The notes below the pieces were generated by a model, which was not told the DNA's origin, searched no databases, and saw only the letters and a program-made list of their open reading frames with translations. A stretch of 64,000 bases of DNA, taken from contig NC_083600.1 in NCBI RefSeq assembly GCF_020882245.1, positions 4,092,001 to 4,156,000 of the forward strand. The letters are read 5' to 3'. This DNA comes from Rhopalosiphum padi. Taxonomy: Eukaryota > Arthropoda > Insecta > Hemiptera > Aphididae. Of this stretch, positions 15,401 through 26,500 are shown one piece after another. Both the position numbers and the translations under genes were made by a program. Each line of letters begins with the position of its first letter. Positions within the stretch are counted from its first letter, which is position 1.

Positions 15401-17446
15401 GTTAGAATGCTGATTTGATAATATTATTTCCATAATTATATTCAATGAAATTAATATATTCATATTTTTTTTATCAATAAGTACTACTTTTTCAGATTTT
15501 TAGAATAATTCTTAAATAATTGTGACAGATAAGACACAAAAGGATAATCTCAAATACACTATAATCAATTCAAATATTATAGCTTAAATTCCCTTCACCA
15601 CCACTAAATTCCGTAAATACATACTAGGTATACTGAAATTTAATAAATATTTTTTCATTTGCATTTCACAGAAAGTTGTGCGAAAAAATACCATAATAAA
15701 AAGAATATTAAAAAAAAACCAAATTAAAAACAAAAAATTTTATGTTTATTAAAATTTGGTTTTTTCCGGTTACCGGTTACTGCATAATCTACAGCGGAGT
15801 TGTATATTTTCTTATCAGCTAAATATACACACGGAGACTGACCGGTTTCGTTAGATTTATTTTTTTATTTTCATATAGTACATAAGTATCCACAATTTTG
15901 AGTAATACGTATCGTAGACAATCAGTAAAAATAAAACAGACAGGTTGGTAGGTGCATACAAACCGGTGACGTATTTAACATTGCTATTCAGTATCGTATA
16001 ATTCGTATTTCATAAATAATAATGTGTAGCATTGTAGTTGTATAGGTATTTATGTATCTCGCGGCCGCCAATTGTTATTTTAATTTGTCACGTTTATCGA
16101 ATTGTAAATCTACAGACGATGCGTATGAATATGACATACTGCTAATACCGCTTGATCGAGTAAACCTTAAATTCGTTTCAGAGATCTATACTACAAAAGA
16201 AAACGCGAACACAGAATTGGCACCAAATTTGTACGTTACAAACAGTTCTACTTTCTATTGTAGTTTCGATTTTATCATCGTGAGGTTGTTATAAAGTAAT
16301 AATAGTAGGTACTCCCTACTATTTATTATTATATCGAATAATTTGCCTTTGCTATAATTCATTATTTTTTATTTTTAAAAATAAAAAAAACTTGGATTTT
16401 AAGCCTAAACTGGTATGCTATAATGTAATAGTCAATAGACGTTGAAAACAAATATAGGTAATCGAGAATTTCAAGGAAGAAATAATTGATTATGTATATC
16501 GATACGTATCTGGTTCAATATCAAGCGATCAAATCATTCAGTGTATCAGTGAAAGGTACTGCGGATCTGTATCGGAATTTTACTTCGATTGGTTTTTGAA
16601 TTTTTCTTCTTTAAAATCTTGAATATTATTGCGCCTGTTGTATAATGCTGTTATAAAGTACTTATTCGATATTTTTTTAGTATATGATACGATTTTACGA
16701 AAGGAATTTTATTCAGGTGATCTACGCCTACTTGATATTAATTTAAACGACTAATAAATAATAATAATACTTCGATCATTTTTTTTATTTATATACGAAA
16801 ATATTAAAAAAAACCCGTTATTATATTTATTAAATTAGACAAAATAATTATAACGTAAACAAATTAATAATATGTAAATAATCCTTATTTTTATTTCATT
16901 TATCATTTGACGGTCATATATGAATTTAGTTAATGCTTTTTATTTTATATATTCTTAACTATAAACGACTGCAGTAGGCAGATACATTTTTTAATAAACT
17001 GCTCTTTGAATTAATCAATTATTCATCAATCAAAAATATTACATTATTTACATTATAAACTATTGTTAGATAAAAAAAATCTGTTTATTTAAACTGTAAA
17101 CTAACGGAACTTCTATAGAGGTTAATGAATACAATAGCACACATTTTAATGTTGTTGACTGTTTATATAAAATATAAATCGTGTATGTATACAAAATATA
17201 TTGGAACCGTTTGTACAAAATCTTTAAAACTGTATACAAAACATAACAATTAAATTGGTCCGATCGGATTAAACGGTATATAAATAACACGTACCTATCA
17301 TCGGTCTTATTGCTCACTATTGTACTTATTATGAACATATATAGCCATTACCTATACACAAACACTTCACAAGAAAGGTTTATTATTGTGTGTACACAAT
17401 AATCTATACATTTTTATTAACGTGAGTGGGGCGGTTTTTGTTACAG
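12476..17446 (+). other. putative intron of the zinc-finger gene
   Basis: This is AT-rich sequence between the leader exon donor and the acceptor TTACAG ending at 17446. A small coding exon is predicted to hide here because the phases of the flanking exons do not match. An open frame at 16052-16294 has no recognisable domain and no clear splice context. A short hairpin-forming segment lies at about 15709-15766, with complementary AAAAAACCAAATT-type arms. Confidence 0.35.
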
Positions 17447-18381
17447 GAGCGCTGGATGATAGTACCTGTCGGGGCGGCGAATCTATAGAACCACCCCAAC
17501 TGGATCCCGAGTGGCTGAGGGCGGAGACCAGCGGCGACCCCGTTATGCGGCTATCCAACGGCAGCGAAGCAACCACCGACTCCATGGTTGAAATGTTGCA
17601 GTTCAACGAGCACTTCCTCGACGAGGACGGCACCAAATTCATGTTGAATCCCGCCGAGCTAGAAGACCTGCTGGGACGCGATCAGTACGCCGCCGACGGT
17701 TCACCGATCGCCGTGTCAGTGCAACAACAACAGCAGCAGCAACAACACCTCCACGGCGGTCACCACCACCACGGCCATCACCACCAACAGCCGAACGGCG
17801 TCGATCAGCCCAACACCAAGCCCACCGCGAATTTCGCCGACCTCAAACCGCTGATGCCGTTCCACACGATCACGGAGCGCGTGAACATCAACGGCATACC
17901 CGGCCACCACTACCAGTCGATCGCGTCCAACAACCGGGTGGCCGAGAACAACAACAACACGGCCACGGCCAACAACAACATGTACTACCAAAACGAATAC
18001 CTGGTAACGTCGTCCACCAACGCGGGACTGACCAAGTTCAAGGAGGAAGACACGTTCGTCGACAATCAGTTCGACGAGTTCGAGATGCTGATGGGCAGCC
18101 CGTCGTTCGGGCCGGACACTACGGTGACGGCCAGCGGCGACCACCCGGCCGTGGACGGTCCCGACGAGTGGCTGAGCGTGGGCGACGACTGGACGTCGTA
18201 CGAACACCCGAACGGTTCGCCGCAGGACAACAAGGCCGGCATACTGTCCGACGTCACCATACACGACCTGGTGGCCAGTTCCCAGTTCCCGGGCATGACG
18301 AACGGAGGTGCCGGCGGAGGTGGCGGCGCGGGAGGTTATCACCAGCAGCCGCCGTCGTCCATGCAGAAACCGCTGTACCAG

Positions 18382-18413
<32 letters not shown>

Positions 18414-19111
18414 GCAACAGCAGCAGCAACAGCAGCAGCCCCGCGAGCTGGTGACGTCCAACGTGCCGCCGCCCGCGCCCCGCCCGGCCGCCGCGGCGTT
18501 CATGCCGCTGCTCCAGAGCCGACTGCAGAACGGGCCGGCCAACAAAGCGCCGCTCCAAGACGCCGGCAGCTATCACATGGACTGCGCGTCGTCGCCGTCG
18601 TCGTCCACCCCGTCGTACCTGGCGCACAGCCCGACCAGTCACGTGGTCAGCACCACGGACCTGGGCGGTTACATGCCGTCCGCCGCGGCCGCTGCCGCCG
18701 CTGCTGCAGCCGCCGCCGCCGCAGCGTCCGTCCACAGTTCGCGGCCGTCGCCCGAATTCGCGCACACCACCACGCCCGGCCAGGGATCGCACATGACCGC
18801 GAAAAAGTCGCGGAACAGGAGCGGCAAGGCGAAGGGTAGCGGAGGGGGCGGTGGCGGCGGCGGGGGGTGGCGGAGTCACCGCCCGGAGCACAGTGGTCTA
18901 CTGTTCGGACGGCAACGTGGCCAGGGAACGGACCGTGCACAACTGTCACATATGCAACCGCGGGTTCCTGAACAAGAGCAACATCAAGGTTCACCTGCGC
19001 ACGCACACGGGCGAAAAACCGTTCCGGTGCGAGGTGTGCCAGAAAGCGTTCCGGCAGAAAGCCCATCTCATCAAGCACGCGCAGATCCACAAACGCAGCG
19101 GCCGGGACTGA
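17447..19111 (+). CDS. C2H2 zinc-finger transcription factor (large 3' exon, frame broken at a G-run)
   Basis: This is a probable nuclear DNA-binding regulator. After the acceptor at 17446 one frame stays open through an acidic N-terminal part (near 17590-17680), a short Gln tract (about 17719-17748), a His-rich stretch, Asn-rich segments, about 20 Gln (18379-18438), 17 Ala (about 18679-18730) and a Gly tract (18838-18870). The following base-frame then encodes two classical fingers, each C-x2-C-x12-H-x3-H, joined by a TGEKPF linker (about 18943-19092), and a TGA stop at 19109-19111. The N-terminal frame reads past the fingers out of register, so an odd base, missing bases or a very short intron must lie in the G-rich segment. 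Finger helices read N-K-S-N-I-K-V and Q-K-A-H-L-I-K. The exon is strikingly GC-rich compared with its flanks. I recognise the class but not the orthologue. An AATAAA lies at 19371. Confidence 0.75.
18379..18438 (+). repeat. polyglutamine-encoding CAG/CAA tract
   Basis: Twenty consecutive CAG or CAA codons lie in the zinc-finger gene frame. Mixed codons argue against recent pure-triplet expansion. Read on the other strand, the tract gives the Leu and Cys runs that inflate antisense ORFs. Confidence 0.9.
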
Positions 19112-19390
19112 GTCCGGCCGTCGGACGTCGGCCGCGATCACCCCGCGGGACGCCGGGCCGCAGCAGGTACCGCACATTGACTATAATACAGTACGTCACG
19201 ATGACGCGATTACTATATAATATAAATACGATAATAATAATAATAATAACGTGCCCGCATCACATTGTTTTACTGTACTTACTCTAAACCAAATGTCGCT
19301 TACGACTTTTTGCCCGTTTGGCTGCCGCGCGCGATCGTCCCACGCCCACCATATACGTGTAGTCACGTTTAATAAATGCATTTTGACCAA
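19112..19390 (+). other. probable 3' UTR of the zinc-finger gene
   Basis: GC-rich sequence continues to about 19370, where AATAAA occurs at 19371-19376; composition then drops to the AT-rich background. A GTACCG site near 19167 could be a cryptic donor. Further AATAAA motifs occur later (for example near 20584), so a longer 3' UTR cannot be excluded. Confidence 0.45.
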
Positions 19391-19791
19391 AGACTCTAAA
19401 CAATAATTCGATGATTATTATTTTATTTCGGATTTTTTTTTTATATTATTATTGTTATTATTATCATAATATTTTAATCGTGTCCTCGGCAGCGACCGTC
19501 GATCCGTTGACTTTTCAACAACAGCGTATGCAAATTCGTTTTATTTATCGTACCTATATATGTATATTATGAAATGTGTACGTTTAGGGTTGAATCTCAA
19601 CGGTGATATTGAGATGGGTGCAAACCTACTTAGACCTGATAATATTATGATTGTGTATATGACGAAGAACGCGGGCAACGATTTAAAAAAAAGTACAAAA
19701 TGTAATTTGTTCGTGAATTATTGTATATTAATTCGTCTTTATTATTATTTTTATTCGTATCATCATTATTATTATTACGTCTTGTATTTGA

Positions 19792-19825
<34 letters not shown>

Positions 19826-22800
19826 ATGAATTATGAATATTATTACTATTTTTATTGTTGTAACTTGTAAGTATTTTTCGAGCGTGGACCGCGTCATTGC
19901 ACGTACGTTCACGCGATTAATTTATATATTATATATTATTATTGTTTTGTTTGTTTGTTATTTATTCGGTGTTCTCCTGCGCTATCACAAAACACTATAA
20001 TCGTTTTGGAAAAACTTTATATTAACCTCAAACATGGTTTTTTCGTTCTCTTTACTAATTTATTTATCGTGTCGATCGCAGAGAACACCTATATATATTA
20101 TATATATTATGTAATGTAGTGTAGGTATTGATGTTAATTTTAGTTTCGAGTAGTCTCTTATATATATTCACTTGCAATTTGTTGTTTTACGAATCACTTT
20201 ACTACTTGTGCTATTGTACATATGTAAGTTATTATATAATTATTAATTATTATTTATCATTGGGCGTAGTGAAAAATCGAAATTGGAATCGTACGAAATT
20301 GTTACAATTTCCGTGTATGTATTTTGCATGTGAACTATATACATACGTTCCGAATTTTAAACGGCCCTGTTTTGTTTTGTACTTATTTATTTGTGTTTAA
20401 TTTATTTAGTTTATTTTTGTATTCGTCAAATTTTTTTATAACACCCGTATACCTATATATTTATAATATCTCAATAGTCGTTAATTAATAATTACTGTAA
20501 TGGTTTTAAGGTTAAAATTGCATATTTATCGTTTTATCTTTCTGTTGTTAGACCTACCGGTATACATGATTTGTTTTTATACAATAAATAAACAATAAGG
20601 ATTAATAATTGTCAACAGTATATATTATAATATAATAACGCGATATTATTGTTTTTAATAATTGATCATTTTTTTGGAAAGGTGTACCAGTCTTCCGATT
20701 CTTATTATAGCTATGTTTGTGTGTGTTATTAAAAAATACAGAAATCCGTTGTAATATATAAAATATATATATTTATGAAAATATCTTTTTCCTTTATTTG
20801 ACAATACACAAACGTGAATATGATGCGTGCCATCATGTACGAGTGGTCCGGTGTGTCCCGAACTCCCGACTCCTGACGCAGCGCGGTATACCTACATAAC
20901 GTCGTACTCTACACAGACGAAGAAAACCATAACAATTTTAATGAAGTCTCTCTCAGTGATCACAATATATAAGTGTGGTGTACGCATATACATGTGGTAT
21001 TTTGTCATAAATATCGGTTTAACCGACCAGGCTTTACTAAATTGTCTAAATTTTAGTCTATATTTACGAATTGAAAAAATGTATACTTAATTTTAAGACT
21101 CTATAGAAAAAAAGAGTACAGTGGACTTTGAGGGATTCAAATAACATTAAAAAAAACATCATCATTATTATTATTGTTATTACTTACTTCAAACTGCTAA
21201 ATTATAATGTTTTTTTTTTTATTTGAGATGACATTTATAATATATTGTATTGTATGAAATATATATATGATTATATATCATACAATATATTACCTACATT
21301 AAATTTAATATATCATTAACATTTAACTATAAACTGTGTCTAGACTCTAGGCACAAGCGAGAGAGAAAATAAACCTTCGCTTCGAAAATGAAGACAAAAT
21401 TATAACAATTTATTATTTAACGCGTTTGGTGACCTCGATTCACTCGGTTGCGCACGTTCCTTCAATCCGTGCCGAATCCACAATCTAAACCAGCAAGTGT
21501 ATTTTTTGGTAGCTAATATTCTAATATTGTGCATGTATATAAAATACCTCAGAGTCCCAGAGAGATCGTTTGCGAAGGCGTTAGTTGTAAGTTCCGTATA
21601 CGGTTTAATCAACAGCAAAAATACGAAATGATAAACAGGCGACAGTTATTAATGGCGGTAGACGTGTGTATTGCTAATTGGCCTTAGTCGGACAAGGAAT
21701 AAAACTACATCTAAATTTGATACAAGGATAAAAAAAACCCGCGTTGATCGCATCAGTCTCTTGTCGTTCATTCGCATAAAAACATGGTATTTTATATTAT
21801 ATCGTTTTACCATTACCGCTCTTAAAAAGCTTTGAAAGAGTGGTAGGTCAGGTAGAAATTTAAATATATCTTCTGGTCTGAGAGTGATGTTTTTTCGCCT
21901 TCGGAACGATTTGATTATTTTGCGTACGAATATTTCCTGAAAATATAATCGACCTAACCTAAATAATATTGTGTCCATCACGCCGAATACAAGTCACTGA
22001 TTTGGAAGATAAGATCGAATAAATTGTTCGAACTATTCGAATCTCTGGTTGTGAATTATTATACTAATCGAGAGTACTGGTTTTTAAATAATCAATTTTA
22101 GTACAAAAATGTTGGCGGCTCTCGCGCCAGTAATAATAGTAGCCACTGCGTGTTCACGCCGCGCAATTTAATATCAATGTGATGTATAATGTGCAGTAAA
22201 CGATACGCGGATATTGTGGTGGTCGTCGTCATTGGCGGGAACAAAAACGAAAGAAAGAAAGAAAGAAAGAAAGAAACCACTTTTACCTCGTCCGCGCTCC
22301 GCAGTAACCACGGCTAACGTATATATAGTAACACATTGACCCACTAAACACGCATCTCGTCACGGCTACGCGCATCGTGCGGTTGTCTTCGTTCCGACGA
22401 CGCGAAATGAGCCGGATATAAGGACTGCAAGTGTGTATACCTACACACATGAACGTGTATTATAGGTATATATAGTATAATATATAAGCATAATCCTATT
22501 TGAGAGAATGTGCGGAAGAGTGTGTGTGTGTGTGTAGCAAGTACCTATGTCTCTGCGAAATTTCGGTGACCGCGATGTGGGGGCTGCGCCGATCGAAATA
22601 TTCGCAAATCCTCTACCAATATTTTATTATTATTATTATTATTATACAGTAGACACTTTTGGCACAAATCTAAATACTGTTGTCAAATATACGTTTTCCA
22701 AAATCGTTTTGTTCCTATACATGTTTACTATATATTATATATACATAGCGTATACAAACGCGTGTGTGCGTACAATAGGATGTCGTACCCCGTCATATAT

Positions 22801-23367
22801 ACAAACGCGTGTGGTGCGTATATACACAAGAATCGGGTCGCTTTCCCTCGACCATAACAAGTTTTTGATAATCGCACGTTTGATAAAATAATAATAATGT
22901 AATAAAACACCAATACTCGTCAGCCAGTTTTTTATTAAGAAAATTTAAAAAGTGTACCTACCACCTTATATTTTCATCCCTCCTCCTATCAACAATATTA
23001 TATTTTACCATTTTTACCTATAGAAATTGATTATTTTTAAGACGATACGTTAATATATTTTTTTTAAAGGTGGTGTGTACAATTAAACGAACTCAAGAAT
23101 ACGAAATATGGTATAGAAGGTATACTGGTTATAAAGATGATAATATTATAACAAAATGCTACGAGTTTTTGTTAAATCAGTAGGTTCATCGTCGGTATTC
23201 GATTGGAGCAACAGAGTTTTTCAATGCTTTTAGATTAATCTGTTAATAAACTACTTATACTATATAGACATATAGTGGTTATCCAAGCATGCCTATCCTT
23301 TTTTCCTCTTAAAATATCTATACTTTTAATTTTTATTCAAATTCTGATTCTTCTATAGTATCTAGTG
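19391..23367. other. intergenic DNA, no gene seen
   Basis: This stretch is AT-rich with ATT/TTA triplet runs (about 19738-19825), an imperfect palindrome at about 21237-21292, a (GAAA)n tract near 22249-22276, a (GT)n tract near 22520-22537 and a TTA run near 22622-22645. It has somewhat higher GC at about 22090-22870. Short ORFs have no recognisable domains. Confidence 0.5.
22249..22276. repeat. (GAAA)n microsatellite
   Basis: About seven GAAA units are present. Confidence 0.9.
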
Positions 23368-23530
23368 CAGTGGCGTATCCAACACAAAATAATTGGGCGG
23401 GCCAGTTTTGTTCTGTAGTATGTAAGTGTGCTTATAACAATTAAGGACGATTTTTCCTATCGGCTATCATATGGAATTTAACAGTCAAATAAAAATTGGG
23501 TAGTCGGCCTACCCTGTAAACACGCCACTG
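23368..23530. mobile_element. hAT-type MITE, 163 bp
   Basis: The element begins CAGTGGCGT and ends with its exact reverse complement ACGCCACTG. It is flanked on both sides by the same 8-bp sequence ATCTAGTG (23360-23367 and 23531-23538). An 8-bp target duplication with CAGTG-type ends is the signature of the hAT superfamily. There is no room for a transposase, so it is non-autonomous. The perfect duplication suggests a fairly recent insertion. Confidence 0.88.
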
Positions 23531-23538
23531 ATCTAGTG

Positions 23539-26500
23539 CCCTGTGGAAGTGTAGACTATATACAATACGAATTGTACTATTTTTATTCTTATTGCACATA
23601 AACTTTATAATATCTCAGAAAACGGACATTAGAATTTTGATTAAAAAGAAATTACAATTTCCAATAGAATTATCTGTTTCATAACTTACGCAGTAAAAAA
23701 GGATTTAATTTTGAAAAAAGAAGTTAGGTTTGGTATAGGTCACATCTTGAATATTATAAAATATCAAAATATAATCTAACCTACTTAAAATTCAAAATTT
23801 TTATAAATGATATACTTTTAAAGTCAGCATACTCGGTGAATCACTTGATATAATATATAGGTTATAGATTAATATATTCAGTTTTTATTCTTTTAACTAA
23901 AGCATTCGATGGATATATCCTAACTCGTATATACAGTATTACATATTAATAACTTGGATCTGCGTCCGAAAATCAAAATAAAATGCAAAGAAATTGAGAA
24001 AAGTACAAATAACAGTTTCACAAAACCTAAAATTATAATTTTTTTATAAATTCACTTTAAAATTAAATTAAAAAAAAGTCCTTCAAGGTGGCCTATATAA
24101 TATTCTTACCTTAAAATTTGATAATATTTTGTCAATTCAGTGTAATATTAAAAATAAAAGAGTAAAACAGATTCTTTTAAATGTCACATTTTTATTATGT
24201 ACATTGATAATAGAGAGTAAACACATGCGGGTATAACAACGTCTTAAGGGACATCATTAGTTATCTCTGATTCGAGTACTTGATCAGAAATTGGAGTTTA
24301 CACACGTCTATGTAACATACGTGTATTAGGTATAAACATTATACATGTATCAGGAAAGAGCTCGCAAATGACGTTATTGTAGTGTTTTTTAGGGGATGTT
24401 TTCAAAATATAAACTTTGGTATTAATGACATTACATATTATTCCTCGAAAACGGCGGTATTATAAATAATATTTTTATTATTTTAGCTATACTATTATAT
24501 TGAAAAGTGTTATGTTAAAAAAGCAATTCATCGTCTTCACTCCAAGTGAGATCGCTCAACGCGCAACTATGGATAATTTAAGGAGAGAGGTTTGGGTTCA
24601 GATCAATTTCGGGGCCGTTGAATTGATTTTCGACGGGCGCCTCCGTAAATTTGACACACTATGTAAACGTTTTCAGTGATTTTTCGGAAGTCCGAAGTAC
24701 GATGACTATCCGTATGGTCATTATCGACGCCGCCGACGACGGGTTGCCTTGATTACAATAAATATACATAAATACACACATATATATATATATATAGGTC
24801 TGAGAACGCGCCGAATCGTGCGCAATTCAGTATTTTCAAGTAGACCACGCACGAGTCAGCATGGCGCAGCGTTCAATTATACATGCACACTCACACACAC
24901 ACACACATATATATACATTATACATAGGTATGATATACGCGATGACGAAGGTATAGGTACAGTGCGAATCAGACACGTGGCCGCGCACCCGAAAATCGGT
25001 CATCGGGTCCGACGAAATTACAGAGCGCTCCGCGACGTACGAAAATAAGAAGAAAAAAAGTGTGACAAATTATTTCACTTTCTTCCGGCAATTACTTTTA
25101 TGCGCGTACACCGAGAGAAAGAGTGAGCGCCGTGGAAAGGCGGCGGCGGAGGGAATAGTAAAAACACATACATATATAATATAATAATATAATTTATATA
25201 TATATATAACCTATAGGAGGTATATAACATATAAATGGCGTCCAATTTTTTTCTTTTTTCTTAAGAGTTGAGCCAATGGAGGTGGTTATGACCTCAATAT
25301 ATACGATACACTATAACAACCGTGGCAATGCACCTCATCCGTCGTATACACGTATATAATACATACACACACACATATATATATAGTGAAAACGACTGCT
25401 TCTTCCATGGCCGTGGCCGACAAGAGAAAGTACTTTTATATACCTTAAACCTATATATATATATGCATTTATATTATTATAATTATATATATATATATAT
25501 ATTATTACCCACTATCAAAACAGACATTTCTCTTTGCCCATAGTACATAATATAATATATATAAACCCGTGTACCTACGCGCACGTCGTCACTGCAGTGG
25601 TCATTGCCTCCAAACTACCGAGTACCGATGACCTCCATAATTACAAATGCGTAGTGCGCGTTTCACAGTCGTAAATCCTGCAGTGCAATCATCCCTCGGA
25701 GCTCCGCGGGGGAGATGCCTCTGCGTATATATAGGTATTTATACCTCTGCGGTGTCTATATACACATAGGTATACATACTGTACATTTCGAAGACTCGAA
25801 TAAACTCGAATACATTGATCTACAAATCGTATTTGTCAGTTTTATTATTTTACCTATATATATTACCAACTCGACTACTACGGTGAGCTACTGTATATAA
25901 TAATAACAATAATAATATAATTCAACGTGTATGCACGTTAGTATTGGTTGTCGCTGTGCCAAAATCAAACAGGGCAGTTGACGTACAACAACACAATATC
26001 ATAATATTCTATATGGGTACTCTCACATGATATATATCAGCTAGGTATGGTAGCTGGTTGCTGGTAGATAGATAGGTACTTGTCGATGCCAAACGTTCCC
26101 TCTTCTCGAGACGTGCAATTCGTGTCGACTAGTGTACATCATATGCGTATTGTGATGAAAAATCCCCCCCACCCCGATACAACAGTCCACTTTCCATTCG
26201 AAAAACATATATCATCGTTTTCATGTTCTTATACCGAAGTCTAATTGACGGTGGTTTCTTTATTATTATTATTATTATTATTTAATCCGTCAAATTCGTT
26301 TTCCACGCACGCGTTTGATTTGAATCGATATATAGATACCTACGTGATGTCCGATCCATATATAATACGATATATTAATACATATATATCTCATCATGTC
26401 GTATATATGCATTTCATACACACGTTTATACAATACACCCATGTACCCGACGAAAGTACATAACTAATATAATATAATAATATACTGAAATACGCTGTCG

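Noticed and set aside
16052..16294. 80-residue ORF in the zinc-finger intron as the missing exon
   Set aside because: No good acceptor or donor found that gives the required 3n+2 length, and composition is like the surrounding intron.
17716..18891. 391-residue minus-strand ORF opposite the zinc-finger exon, and a 223-residue plus-strand ORF in another frame
   Set aside because: Both are shadows of GC-rich, CAG-rich coding sequence. They are made of Leu, Arg, Gly, Val or Ala runs with no domain.
21649..21981. 110-residue minus-strand ORF
   Set aside because: No recognisable domain, no splice structure or poly(A) context, and adjacent short ORFs of the same quality; not strong enough to call.
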